A stretch of DNA of 64,000 nucleotides from Larkinella soli (lineage in GTDB: Bacteria; Bacteroidota; Bacteroidia; Cytophagales; Spirosomataceae), in NCBI RefSeq assembly GCF_003703975.1, contig NZ_QTJY01000013.1, positions 1 through 64,000 on the forward strand. Reading direction: 5' to 3'. Under the pieces are notes generated by a model. The model was not told the origin of the DNA. It made no database searches and saw only the letters and a list, made by a program, of their open reading frames with translations. Positions within the stretch are counted from its first letter, which is position 1, and each line of letters begins with the position of its first letter. Shown piece by piece: positions 17,316-26,581 of the stretch. Made by a program: the position numbers and the translations under genes.

Positions 17316-19718
17316 ATGCCCTTTCTCCTGAAATACCGCTGGTGGATCATCGGATTGCTCACGTCGGCGCCGTTTGCGGAAGTCCATGCCCAGACCCGAA
17401 CCACCCACCCGATCCTCCCGAAACTGGAAGCCTACCGCAGCCGTTCCCTGACCGAAAAGTTGTTCGTCCATACGGACCGTTCCTGGTACGTGACCGGCGA
17501 ACTGATCTGGTTCCGGATCAATTACGTGGACGGGACGTTCCACCAGCCGCTGTCGCTGAGCAAAGTGGCGTATCTGGAAGTGCTCGACAAGGAGAACCGG
17601 CCGGTGCTGCAAAGCAAGGTGGAACTCGACAAGGGCCGGGGCAGCGGTTCGCTTTTCCTGCCCACTACCCTGCTTTCGGGTAACTACCTCATCCGGGCCT
17701 ATACCGCCTGGATGAAAAATGCTTCGCCCGATTATTTCTTCGAAAAAGCCGTTACCGTCGTCAACCCGTTCCGAAAGCTCGAATTGCCGGTGCTGAAAGA
17801 CACACTCGCCTACGACGTCCAGTTTTTTCCCGAGGGCGGCAACCTCATCCGCGACCTGCCCGGAACGGTGGCCTTCCGCATGACCGGCACGGACGGAAAA
17901 GGCACTGACCTCCAGGGCGTCGTTCTCAGCCAGACCAACGATACGGTCGCCCGGTTCCGGCCGCTTCGGTTCGGCATCGGCCGGTTTTCATTTACGCCGA
18001 AGAACGGAACCACCTACCGGGCCGTTCTGACCGACCGGCGGGGCCGGTCGTTTATCTGCCCGCTACCCCCCGTGCGCGGAGAAGGCTATGCGATGCAGGT
18101 GGAGGAAGCCGGTGAGCAGTTGAAGATCACGGTTCGGGCCCGGCTTGCGGCACCGCCGGCATCGGTTTATCTCCTGACGCACACGCGCATGGCGGCTGCC
18201 GGGGCTTACCAGGAAGTGTTTCGGGACGGCTCGGCTACATTCATCGTGGACAGAAAGTCGCTCGAAGAGGGCGTTTCGCACCTGACGGTTTTCGACGAAG
18301 CCCGGCGGCCGGTGAGCGAGCGGCTCTATTTCAAACGACCCGAACGCCGGCTCTCCATCCTCCCGAAAACCGCCGTCGCTACCTTCGATGCCCGCGAAAA
18401 AGTCAGCGTGAACATTTCGACGGCGGACGAAACTGGTAACCCCACCCCGGCCGATCTTTCGGTGGCGGTGTATCGGCTCGATTCCCTGCAACCGGCCGAA
18501 TCCGGCGATATTCTGAGTTACCTGCTGCTGTCTTCCGACCTACGTGGCACCGTCGAATCGCCCGAATATTATCTGTCCGCGGCTGATGGTGACGTCGGCC
18601 AGGCTACCGACAACCTGATGCTGACGCATGGCTGGCGACGGTTCCGCTGGGAAGACGTTCTCCAGGACTCGGCCCGGATCGGCGACCTTATTCCGGAGGT
18701 GAACGGCCACCTGATCCGGGGCCGCATCGTCCATTCGGAAACGGGCCTCCCGGTCGGCAACACGAGCGCCTACCTGTCGGTGCCCGGCAAGCACGTGCTG
18801 CTGTATGCGTCGCGCAGTGACGACAAGGGACGGGTTCAGTTCGAAATGAAGGACTTCTTCGGTCCGAAAGACGTGGTGGCGCAGTTGAATCCCATGGACA
18901 GCCTGAAGCGCATCGAACTGGATAATCCTTTTTCCGAACGGTTTTCCACCACGCGCCTGCCGCCCTTCGATTTCCGGAAAGCATCGGAAGATGAACTGTT
19001 GGAACGCAGCATCCCGATGCAGGTCCAGAATGCGTATTACCGGGAAAACCTGAGCCGGTATCGCCCGCCCAAAGTGGACAGTGTGGCTTTTTACGGGGTT
19101 GCGGACGAAACATTCCGGCTCGATGATTTCACCCGGTTTCCGGTCATGGAGGAGGTATTCCGGGAATATGTCCCCGGCGTGATGGCCCGCAAACGGCGCG
19201 ACGGCTACCACATTTCGGTGCTGGACGCGCCCCGCAAAGCGTTTCATACCGGCAGTCCGCTGGTGCTGCTCGACGCCGTGCCGATGTTCGATATGAACCG
19301 GGTAATGGAGATCGACCCCCGAAAAATGCAGAAGCTGGAGGTGATGACCCGAAAATACGTGCTGGGGCCGATGGTCTTCGACGGGGTGATCAGTTTCACG
19401 ACCTATAAAGGCGATCTGGCGGGTTACCGGCCCGACGCCCGCGCCCTGCCGGCCGAATACGAAGGACTTCAGTTCCGTCGGGAATTCTACGCGCCCCGTT
19501 ACGATTCTCCCCAGCGCACGGAGGCACGGATGCCCGACTTCCGCACGCTGCTGCACTGGTCGCCGGCCCTTTCGACGGACGCACAGGGCCGGGCCGCCCT
19601 GGATTTTTACACGTCCGACCAGGAAGGCAGCTACCTCGTCATGATCAACGGCCTGACCGCCGACGGGCGTCCGGGCAGCGGGCAGCTGCGGTTCGAGGTC
19701 AGGAAAGTAGCGAAGTAG
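17316..19718 (+). CDS. MG2-domain surface protein of the TonB cluster
   Basis: The 800-residue secreted protein has a signal peptide (WWIIGLLTSAPFAEVHA) and a macroglobulin MG2-type domain at about 45-150 (KLFVHTDRSWYVTGELIWF is the classic start). Further beta-sandwich domains follow, and a carboxypeptidase-like segment lies around 465-525 (IRGRIVHSETGLPVGNTSAYL). Near 640-690 is a plug-like stretch (SPLVLLDAVPMFDMNRVMEIDP). This architecture is common beside TonB receptors in Bacteroidota and may serve as a surface-binding or assembly partner. It lacks the thioester motif of true alpha-2-macroglobulins. It starts 17 nt after the DUF4249 gene and is the last gene of the cluster. Confidence 0.75.
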   Translation: MPFLLKYRWWIIGLLTSAPFAEVHAQTRTTHPILPKLEAYRSRSLTEKLFVHTDRSWYVTGELIWFRINYVDGTFHQPLSLSKVAYLEVLDKENRPVLQSKVELDKGRGSGSLFLPTTLLSGNYLIRAYTAWMKNASPDYFFEKAVTVVNPFRKLELPVLKDTLAYDVQFFPEGGNLIRDLPGTVAFRMTGTDGKGTDLQGVVLSQTNDTVARFRPLRFGIGRFSFTPKNGTTYRAVLTDRRGRSFICPLPPVRGEGYAMQVEEAGEQLKITVRARLAAPPASVYLLTHTRMAAAGAYQEVFRDGSATFIVDRKSLEEGVSHLTVFDEARRPVSERLYFKRPERRLSILPKTAVATFDAREKVSVNISTADETGNPTPADLSVAVYRLDSLQPAESGDILSYLLLSSDLRGTVESPEYYLSAADGDVGQATDNLMLTHGWRRFRWEDVLQDSARIGDLIPEVNGHLIRGRIVHSETGLPVGNTSAYLSVPGKHVLLYASRSDDKGRVQFEMKDFFGPKDVVAQLNPMDSLKRIELDNPFSERFSTTRLPPFDFRKASEDELLERSIPMQVQNAYYRENLSRYRPPKVDSVAFYGVADETFRLDDFTRFPVMEEVFREYVPGVMARKRRDGYHISVLDAPRKAFHTGSPLVLLDAVPMFDMNRVMEIDPRKMQKLEVMTRKYVLGPMVFDGVISFTTYKGDLAGYRPDARALPAEYEGLQFRREFYAPRYDSPQRTEARMPDFRTLLHWSPALSTDAQGRAALDFYTSDQEGSYLVMINGLTADGRPGSGQLRFEVRKVAK

Positions 19719-19723
19719 ATTAC

Positions 19724-20539
19724 TCAGACGTAAGCGTTCAGCTTCTCCCGCTCCGACCATTCGATCTTCTCCGAGCCGGTATTTTCCAGCAGGTGATTGA
19801 TGAAGGTCGTGCTCCGGCCGGGCAGGTAGCCGGCCGAGGTGTTGTCGATGAGGGAGATTTTGCGCTTCACGAACCGCCCGACCAGCGATTTGTCGGCCAG
19901 TTCGAACAGGAAGTTGGCTTTGGTGATGCTGTTGTTGAAGTAATAGAGATTGCTTCCGGTGATGTAGTTGATTAGAATCAGCCGGGAGGGCGAACTTTTA
20001 ATGACCGCGTTGACCCGGATTTGCTTTTTGTCGTCCAGATACGCGCCCAGCTCGATTTTTTCCTTTGAAAAGACCAGCTGCATATACTCATTGGCCAGCC
20101 GCCGGAAGCGTTCCTTGGTGTCGCGCTCCTCGCGTTCCGTAAACTCGATTTCCGAGGTACTGATCAGGGCCGAAATGAAGTTCGACAGGTCGAAAACCAG
20201 CGTCGGAACGGCCACGGGGGAGAGCGTTTTCTTATAGAAATAGGCTTTCTGGCTGGGGCCTTTCACCTCCCGGACGTCGAAGGCGTTCACAAAGTGCTGG
20301 ACGATTTTCCGGTAGTTGTCGTCTTCGATATTGAACACGTTGTCGTACAGGCCATTATCGATCCAGCCGCCGTCGGAAACGACGTATTCCCCGTCCTGAA
20401 CCGTCAGGAAGACCGAGATGAATTTTCGGGAGGTGGTAGCGTAGGGCGTAATGATTTCCAGCGACTTACCCCGTTCCTTGAAGGTCCAGAGCTGGCCGAA
20501 GGCATTCTTTATATCGTTGTATATCTCTTCGAATACCAT
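19724..20539 (-). CDS. DUF1828-type protein
   Basis: The 271-residue cytoplasmic protein has an N-terminal block (residues about 15-100) with LEIITPYATTSRKFISVFL and EYVVSDGGWIDNG, which matches DUF1828. The C-terminal half (ITGSNLYYFNNSITKANF, VGRFVKRKISLIDN) resembles the region often found behind it. Its function is unproven. The ATG overlaps the TAA of the upstream gene by one base, so the two are translationally coupled. The local DNA is less GC-rich and less Arg/Gly-rich in coding than its flanks, consistent with acquisition as a unit. It converges with the MG2 gene, with only 5 nt between stops. Confidence 0.65.
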   Translation of the reverse strand: MVFEEIYNDIKNAFGQLWTFKERGKSLEIITPYATTSRKFISVFLTVQDGEYVVSDGGWIDNGLYDNVFNIEDDNYRKIVQHFVNAFDVREVKGPSQKAYFYKKTLSPVAVPTLVFDLSNFISALISTSEIEFTEREERDTKERFRRLANEYMQLVFSKEKIELGAYLDDKKQIRVNAVIKSSPSRLILINYITGSNLYYFNNSITKANFLFELADKSLVGRFVKRKISLIDNTSAGYLPGRSTTFINHLLENTGSEKIEWSEREKLNAYV

Positions 20540-21099
20540 TACAGAAACAGAACGGTTGAATTGGGGTCTTTCTGCGTGACGTGGAGCGGCAGGGCATCCG
20601 GCAGAATACTGATCTCCGGAAATTCGTCGTCCCGGAGGTTCAGCTTCGCTTCATGGCAGAAGTGGATGATGCCGAGGTTGATGTCCTCCAGGGCCTTCCG
20701 CTCGTTTTCCTGTTCGAGCTGCTCCGTCTTGTAGGCCATATTCACACCCACGGGGTTGTACCGATGAAAGTGGGGCGTCGTCACCCGCTGCTCCGCAAGG
20801 GGAATGGACTCGTCCATATTCCGGTGCGTGCAGCCGTCGCTGTGAAATTCGAAAAACGGCAGGTCGCCCAGTTCTTCGCAGCGCAGTTCAAACCGAAAGA
20901 AGTTGTGATCGTTAGCTTTGACGCAGACCTTCAGCGAAATAGACGTATCCAGATCGATATGGGAAACATAGGCCCGGCCTACCAGATAAGTCGGGTCCTG
21001 ACTGGTCTTTACGACTTCGACCCTGTCTCTGAAAACGTACTTATGCTCCCGCAGCAGTTTTCGGTAAAACCCGTATTTGTTTCGAATAGCCGGTACCAT
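20539..21099 (-). CDS. Partner of the DUF1828-type protein
   Basis: From ATG 21099 the protein has 186 residues with no recognised domain. Its core (YVFRDRVEVVKTSQDPTYLV, SHIDLDTSISLKVCVKANDH, then HRNMDESIPLAEQRVTTPHFHRYN) is rich in His and acidic residues. It ends with an acidic/aromatic tail. The gene is coupled to the DUF1828-type gene by TAATG, so they act together. The frame continues upstream through a signal-peptide-like stretch that has no start codon, as described in the findings. If the true product is exported, this start is wrong. Confidence 0.6.
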   Translation of the reverse strand: MVPAIRNKYGFYRKLLREHKYVFRDRVEVVKTSQDPTYLVGRAYVSHIDLDTSISLKVCVKANDHNFFRFELRCEELGDLPFFEFHSDGCTHRNMDESIPLAEQRVTTPHFHRYNPVGVNMAYKTEQLEQENERKALEDINLGIIHFCHEAKLNLRDDEFPEISILPDALPLHVTQKDPNSTVLFL

Positions 21100-21243
21100 C
21101 GACTCACCTGATTGCGTTACGGTTGCAGATTGGGAAAAAGCGGAAGTGTAAGTAAGCAAAAGAAAACAAAAAATGGAGAGTAATTCCGGAAAATTTATGC
21201 ATTTACAGGCCGTAAAGTTATCAAGCTGATCCTGGGTAATCGA

Positions 21244-22878
21244 ATGATAAAACCGTTGTTGTTGGGTTCTGCACCCCCCTTTTGGAGCCGGTTGGCGGTA
21301 TGGGCCGGTATTCTTCTCGCGCTGTCCGGTCTGCTTTCGGCGGTTGCCCGGAACCGGCCGCCCGGGCGGCTGGAAGTGCGGGTGACGGCCGGGACCGGAA
21401 CGACTCCCACGCCCGTTCGGGTGCGGCTGACGCAGGGCGGGCGGGTGGTGAAGACGCTGCCGAAGGAAGCCGTCGGCGTCATGTACGGCCTCTGGGACCA
21501 CGAAGACGGCTTCGGTTTCCAGCCCGACAGTTCGTTTTACGTCGCCGGAACCTTCACCCTCACGCTGCCGCCGGGAACGTACCGGCTCTCGCTCTCCAAA
21601 GGCATCGAGTTTGTCGATCAGCAGCATTCGCTGGTCATCCAACCGGGCAAACCGCTGAAAAAAACCTTCCGGCTGGCGCGCTGGATCGACATGGCCGCCC
21701 GACGCTGGTACTCGACCGACGGCCACGTGCATATCCGGCGGTCTCCGCGCGAAGACCCGCTGCTGGCAACCTGGACGCAGGCCGAGGATGTGCGGGTGGG
21801 CGTGCTGCTCCGCATGGGCGATTTCTGGGAAACCTATTACCCGCAGTATGCCTACGGCGAATCGGGTGTCTTTCGGCAGAACGACTACCTGCTCGTATCG
21901 GGTCAGGAAGATCCGCGAACTCCGGAACTGGGCCATGCGCTGGGCTACGGCGCATCCAACCGGGTCCGCTACCGCGACGAGTATTATTTCTACGATAAAG
22001 TATTCGATCAACTGCACGCACTGGGTGGGCTGGCCGGCTATGCGCACCACGCCGAACTGTTTCACGGCTACCGGGGGCTGACGCTGGACGGCCTGCGCGG
22101 CAAGGTGGACGTGCTCGAAATCCTCCAGTACTGCGTAGCCGAGGACCCGCTTCGAACCGATCACTACTACCATCTGCTGGACCTCGGCTTTCCGGTGACG
22201 GCCACGGCCGGCTCCGACTTCCCCTGGTGCGGGCAGGACCACGGCCACGGCCCGGTGGAGCGGTCGGCCCGGATCGGCAACGCCCGGTTTTATACGTACG
22301 TCGACGGGCCGTTGACGCATGCCTCCTGGAAACAGGCGCTGGCAGCCGGCCGTACCTTCACCACCAGCGGCCCGATGCTCGATTTTCGGGTTAACAACGC
22401 CCGGCCCGGCGACCGGCTGGACATTCGGCCGGGAACCCGGCTTTCCATTTCGGCCGAGGCTTTCGGCCATCCGGGGCAGGTGCCGCTGACGGCGCTGGAA
22501 ATTGTCGGGCATGGCCGGGTGCTGGCCCGCGTCACCCCTGCCGAAGCCGGGCAGTCGGTCGGGAAGCTGTCGGTGAAACTGGACCTGGACACACTGAAGC
22601 GGGGCATGTGGCTGGCGGCCCGGTGTTTGGCCGGAACGCAGCAGGCCGCCCACACGACCCCGGTGTACGTGACGGTCGACGGGGGCGGTTTTCACAACCC
22701 GGCCACGGCCGGGCGGTATCTGACCCTGAGCGAACAGTATCTGCGGGAGATCGAGCAGGAGCTGGAAAAACACCAGGACAATCCCGAATACCGGGCCTGG
22801 TACTACAAAAAGGGACTGAAAACCCGAATCGAAGAAACCCGGGAAGTCATTGAAGGCTTGCGGAAAAAGTTGAAATAG
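21244..22878 (+). CDS. CehA/McbA-type PHP-fold metallohydrolase
   Basis: The 544-residue protein begins with a hydrophobic export signal (LAVWAGILLALSGLLSAVA) and has a beta domain to about residue 155. A PHP-type metallohydrolase domain follows at about 155-360. Metal ligands visible include STDGHVHIRR, GYAHHAELFHGY and ATAGSDFPW. The relatives CehA and McbA hydrolyse carbamate or phosphoester-like bonds, so an exported hydrolase is likely, but the substrate is unknown. The C terminus is helical and highly charged. The short gap to the divergent DUF1828-partner gene (145 nt) would hold both promoters. Confidence 0.72.
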   Translation: MIKPLLLGSAPPFWSRLAVWAGILLALSGLLSAVARNRPPGRLEVRVTAGTGTTPTPVRVRLTQGGRVVKTLPKEAVGVMYGLWDHEDGFGFQPDSSFYVAGTFTLTLPPGTYRLSLSKGIEFVDQQHSLVIQPGKPLKKTFRLARWIDMAARRWYSTDGHVHIRRSPREDPLLATWTQAEDVRVGVLLRMGDFWETYYPQYAYGESGVFRQNDYLLVSGQEDPRTPELGHALGYGASNRVRYRDEYYFYDKVFDQLHALGGLAGYAHHAELFHGYRGLTLDGLRGKVDVLEILQYCVAEDPLRTDHYYHLLDLGFPVTATAGSDFPWCGQDHGHGPVERSARIGNARFYTYVDGPLTHASWKQALAAGRTFTTSGPMLDFRVNNARPGDRLDIRPGTRLSISAEAFGHPGQVPLTALEIVGHGRVLARVTPAEAGQSVGKLSVKLDLDTLKRGMWLAARCLAGTQQAAHTTPVYVTVDGGGFHNPATAGRYLTLSEQYLREIEQELEKHQDNPEYRAWYYKKGLKTRIEETREVIEGLRKKLK

Positions 22879-22884
22879 AAGGGC

Positions 22885-23322
22885 TTACAACTCGCCGATG
22901 TCTTCGTTCCAGACCTCGGGCTTTTGGGCAATAAACTGGTTCATCATGTCGACGCACTCGGGCAGGTCGAGGTTGATCACCTCCACGCCGTGCTGCTCCA
23001 TGAACTCCCGCGCCCCCGCAAAGGTCCTGGACTCACCCACGATTACCTTCGGAATCTTGAACTGGACGATGGTTCCGGCGCACATGTAACAGGGCATCAG
23101 CGTCGAGTAGATGACGGTATTGCGGAAGGAGCCGACCCGGCCGGCGTTGTTGAGGCAGTCCATCTCGCCGTGCAGGATCGGGTTGTTCTCCTGTACGCGC
23201 TTATTATGGCCGGAAGCCACCAGCTTCCCGTCCTTCACCAGGGCCGAGCCGATGGGAATACCGCCTTCCGAAAGGCTCTTGCGGGCCTGCGCCATGGCCT
23301 CCTGCATGAATTCGTCGATCAT
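22885..23322 (-). CDS. Cytosine deaminase (FCY1-like)
   Basis: This 145-residue zinc deaminase has HGEMDCLNNAG (the His zinc ligand and catalytic Glu) and MPCYMCAGTIV (the two Cys ligands). Outside the motifs it is closer to yeast cytosine deaminase than to tRNA adenosine deaminase: an N-terminal GGIPIGSALVKDG block, an IVGE segment after the PCxMC motif, and the C-terminal ending W.EDIGE. The predicted reaction is cytosine to uracil in pyrimidine salvage. It lies downstream of rnr but is separated from it by a strong terminator, so it has its own promoter. Confidence 0.8.
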   Translation of the reverse strand: MIDEFMQEAMAQARKSLSEGGIPIGSALVKDGKLVASGHNKRVQENNPILHGEMDCLNNAGRVGSFRNTVIYSTLMPCYMCAGTIVQFKIPKVIVGESRTFAGAREFMEQHGVEVINLDLPECVDMMNQFIAQKPEVWNEDIGEL

Positions 23323-23366
23323 AACGTTGTCATAGTTTTAAAATGGAAAACCAAGCGTTTCTTTAA

Positions 23367-23410
23367 TTAACAGAAAAATAGCCGCAGGATTGCGGCTATT
23401 TTTCTGTTAA
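23367..23410. terminator. Perfect 20-bp bidirectional terminator
   Basis: Arms 23367-23386 and 23391-23410 are perfectly complementary over 20 bp with a GGAT loop, and each arm ends in an A or T run. It ends rnr transcription before the deaminase gene. Confidence 0.9.
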
Positions 23411-23419
23411 CGTTTAAGC

Positions 23420-25768
23420 TTACCGCCGTCGGCGCTCTTTGCCGTTGTTGGACTCCCGCCGGCGGCCGCCGGATGCGGAGGAGCCGGAGCTTCGGCGGCT
23501 TTCGGTGCGCGAACTGCGTTCTTCGGTCCGGCGGGACTGGCGGTTTTTGCCGGGAGCCCGCATCACGTCCTTGCCCTCGACGAGCCACAGGTCCAGACTC
23601 CGGCGGGCCAGGTTGGCCTCTTTCACCTTCACCGTGACGGCATCTCCGAAAGCGTAGATCTTCTTGTTGCGCTTGCCGATCAGCCGGTAATTGTCCTTGT
23701 CGAACTCGTAGAAGTCGTCGCCCAGATCGACCATCCGGATCAGCCCTTCGGCGCTCGTTTCAGTGATCTCGACAAACAAGCCGAAATCGGTGACGCCCGT
23801 GATCAGCCCGCTGAACTCCTGGTCGCGGTCCATGTTTTTCATGAACTCGACCTGCTTGTATTTGATCGAGGCCCGTTCGGCTTCGACGGCCACCCGCTCC
23901 CGGTCGGACGAATGCTTGCTGCGTTCCTCGTATTCGGTCCGGTCGACGGATTTGCCTCCGTTCAGATAGTGCTGCAAAAGCCGGTGCGCCATCATGTCCG
24001 GGTAGCGACGGATCGGCGACGTAAAGTGCGAATACCGCCGGAACGCCAGCCCGAAGTGGCCGATGTCTTCCGTGCTGTAACGGGCTTTAGCCATGGTCCG
24101 GATCGCCAGCTGCTGAAGGGCGTTCTGCTCCGGTTTGCCTTCCAGGTTGTCCATCATCGTGTTGAACGATTTCGAAAGTCCTTTCTCGTCTTCGACCTTG
24201 AGCTTATAGCCCAGCCGGCCGGCAAAGGCGGCAAAGGTTTTCAGTTTCTCAAAATCCGGCGACTCGTGCACGCGGTACACCATCACGTTCGGGTGGTCTC
24301 CGCGCGAGAGGCCGTGGACGAACTCGGCCACGCGCTTGTTGGCTAGCAGCATGAATTCCTCGATCAGCTTGTGGGCGTCTTTCCGGATTTTGGGATGAAC
24401 CGACAGCGGCACCCCATTTTCGTCCAGTTTGAAGCGCACCTCCACGGTTTCGAAGTTGATGGCCCCCCGGCGGAACCGCTCATCGCGCAGCTTGAAGGCC
24501 AGTTCGTTCAGCAGGCGCAGTTCTTCCACATAATCGCCCACCCCGCTGTCGATGACGTCCTGTGCTTCTTCATAGGCAAACCGCCGGTCGGAGTGGATCA
24601 CCGTCCGCCCGAACCATTCCTTCACGATTTTGGCGTCCGGCGTCATCTCGAACACCGTTGAAAAAGTCAATTTGTCTTCGTGCGGCCGCAGGGAACACAG
24701 GTTGTTCGACAGTTTTTCGGGAAGCATCGGTACCGTCCGGTCGACCAGGTAGACGGACGTTCCGCGCCGGTAGGCTTCCTCTTCCAGCGCCGTGCCGGGC
24801 TGGATGTAGTGCGTCACATCGGCAATGTGTACCCCAATCTCGTAGTTGCCGTTCTCCAGCATCCGAATCGAGAGGGCATCGTCGAAGTCCTTGGCGTCTT
24901 CCGGGTCGATGGTGAAGGTGGTGGTGTCGCGCATGTCGCGCCGGTTGCCGATTTCCTTCTTCGTAATCTTCTCGGAAATCTTCTTCGACTCCTGCTCGAC
25001 GGCCTCCGGGAAGTGAACCGGCAGCCCGAATTCGGCCAGAATGGCATGCATCTCGGTATCGTTGTGTCCAGCCTTCCCCAGCACGGTAACCACCTCGCCC
25101 TCAGGCCGATGGCGGCCGTCGGGGAAGCGGGTCAGCCGAACGATGACCTTATCGTCGTCGGTGGCGCCGTTCAGCTTGTCTTTCGGGATATGGATTTCCT
25201 CGTAGAGCTTTTTGCTGTCGGGAATTACCTGCCCGTAATTCGGCCAGGTTTCGATGCGTCCGACCAGCTCGGACCGGCCCCGGCTAATGATCTCGACCAC
25301 CTTGCCTTCGATGCGCCGGCCGCGATTCGAGGAGTCGCTGAAGCGCTGCACCTTCACGGTATCGCCGTCGATGGCGCCGTTCAGATCCTCGGTATTGACG
25401 TAAATATCGGTTTCGCGGTCGCCGTCGGCCGTGACGACAAAGGCAAACCGCGGATTGACGTGATCGACGACACCTTCCGTGGTCCGGTCACTTTCGTTAA
25501 ACTGGAATCGGCCGTCCGGATGGCGGGTCAGCACACCGTCGTCGGTCAGTTCACCGATCAGGCCGTGAACGATCAGTTTCATTTTCCGGTCCGTGACGTC
25601 GAAGTTCTCCAGCACGTCAGGCTGTGAAAACGAATCTTCGCTGTTGGTCTCGAAAAAGGACAGGATGTCGTCTTTCAGTTCGTCCAGAAACGAATGTGCC
25701 GACTGAACCGTCTGCTGCGGTCGTCTCCGGTTATGTTGTTCTCTTGGTTTATTTCGGTTATTTCTCAT
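23420..25768 (-). CDS. rnr: Ribonuclease R
   Basis: RNase R degrades structured RNA 3' to 5'. The 782-residue product has an N-terminal Arg/Asn-rich segment and a winged-helix domain. Cold-shock-like OB domains follow, then the RNB catalytic domain with FTIDPEDAKDFDDALS (the four metal-binding aspartates), an S1 domain near 660-720 (GLITGVTDFGLFVEI), and a basic Ser/Arg-rich tail. A GTG at 25801 in the same frame would add 11 residues; the ATG at 25768 is preferred. It is the last gene of a lipB, hypothetical, exonuclease, rnr operon and is followed by a strong terminator. Confidence 0.93.
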   Translation of the reverse strand: MRNNRNKPREQHNRRRPQQTVQSAHSFLDELKDDILSFFETNSEDSFSQPDVLENFDVTDRKMKLIVHGLIGELTDDGVLTRHPDGRFQFNESDRTTEGVVDHVNPRFAFVVTADGDRETDIYVNTEDLNGAIDGDTVKVQRFSDSSNRGRRIEGKVVEIISRGRSELVGRIETWPNYGQVIPDSKKLYEEIHIPKDKLNGATDDDKVIVRLTRFPDGRHRPEGEVVTVLGKAGHNDTEMHAILAEFGLPVHFPEAVEQESKKISEKITKKEIGNRRDMRDTTTFTIDPEDAKDFDDALSIRMLENGNYEIGVHIADVTHYIQPGTALEEEAYRRGTSVYLVDRTVPMLPEKLSNNLCSLRPHEDKLTFSTVFEMTPDAKIVKEWFGRTVIHSDRRFAYEEAQDVIDSGVGDYVEELRLLNELAFKLRDERFRRGAINFETVEVRFKLDENGVPLSVHPKIRKDAHKLIEEFMLLANKRVAEFVHGLSRGDHPNVMVYRVHESPDFEKLKTFAAFAGRLGYKLKVEDEKGLSKSFNTMMDNLEGKPEQNALQQLAIRTMAKARYSTEDIGHFGLAFRRYSHFTSPIRRYPDMMAHRLLQHYLNGGKSVDRTEYEERSKHSSDRERVAVEAERASIKYKQVEFMKNMDRDQEFSGLITGVTDFGLFVEITETSAEGLIRMVDLGDDFYEFDKDNYRLIGKRNKKIYAFGDAVTVKVKEANLARRSLDLWLVEGKDVMRAPGKNRQSRRTEERSSRTESRRSSGSSASGGRRRESNNGKERRRR

Positions 25769-25850
25769 GTTGTTTATTTCATGGCGGGATATCTTTTTCA
25801 CACAAATGGCGGAAAAGACCGGCCTTCCGGCTGTGTTTTATCCAGAACAA

Positions 25851-26579
25851 TCACTCCAGCCGGGTAATGTTTTGTTCTTTTACCAAAGGAGCCCCCAGCA
25901 GCCGCAGATATACCTGCACGAGTGCCACGACGGCTTCGCGGGCCGACTCCCGGACCCGGTTCAGTCCCTGCTTCTGATAATAGACTAAACTGGCCTGGTC
26001 GTCCAACGGTTCGGACTTCGGGGTGGGCAGGTTCAGAATGGTCGCCAGGAGGTCGAGCGGAACATAATGGCGGGTATCGCCGAACCGCCACATTTCCAGC
26101 GTGTCCTGATGCGGGATTTCCCAGGGTTTTCGTCCCGACAGGCGGAGCGTCGACGGCAGGGGCAGCCCGTGCACCAGCATCCGGCGGCACAAAAACGGAT
26201 AATCGAATTCTTTGCCGTTATGGGCACAGAGGATCAGTTCGTTGGCCGGGTATTTCTCGATCAGCTGAATGAACTCGGTCAGCAGGGCGGCTTCGTCGTG
26301 GCCGGACAGGGTTTTCACCTTCAGATAGGCGGCCTCGCCCTCATCCCAGTACAACCCTCCGATGCCGATGCAGACGATTTTACCGTATTCGGCATAGTTG
26401 GCGGCCCGGTTGTCGTACCATCGGGCCGTCGACCATTCCTCTTCGTTCTGGAAGTAGCTGATTTTCTGCTCCCACTGTCGCTGAAGCCGTTCGTCGAGGT
26501 CGCTGAAGGAAGGCGCCCCGGCCACGGTTTTCACATCGATGAACAGCAGGTTTTTAAGCTTTTTCTTCCAGGAGGGCAT
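25851..26579 (-). CDS. PolB-type 3'-5' exonuclease family protein with altered catalytic motif
   Basis: The 242-residue protein matches the predicted DEDD-type 3'-5' exonucleases related to the PolB proofreading domain. Exo II is CAHNGKEFDYPFL, and later DTLEMWRFG is followed by the Exo III region. Exo I normally reads FIDIETV, with the DxE pair binding metal. Here it reads FIDVKTV at residues 14-20, so the Glu is Lys. The gene could encode an inactive or altered nuclease. It lies 2 nt downstream of a small hypothetical gene and just before rnr, which suggests a nucleic-acid role. Confidence 0.75.
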   Translation of the reverse strand: MPSWKKKLKNLLFIDVKTVAGAPSFSDLDERLQRQWEQKISYFQNEEEWSTARWYDNRAANYAEYGKIVCIGIGGLYWDEGEAAYLKVKTLSGHDEAALLTEFIQLIEKYPANELILCAHNGKEFDYPFLCRRMLVHGLPLPSTLRLSGRKPWEIPHQDTLEMWRFGDTRHYVPLDLLATILNLPTPKSEPLDDQASLVYYQKQGLNRVRESAREAVVALVQVYLRLLGAPLVKEQNITRLE

Positions 26580-26581
26580 AG

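Noticed and set aside
21100-22773. Long minus-strand extension upstream of the DUF1828-partner gene
   Set aside because: The extra 560 residues are the shadow of the PHP metallohydrolase gene. Only the last 186 residues, from ATG 21099, look like a real protein.
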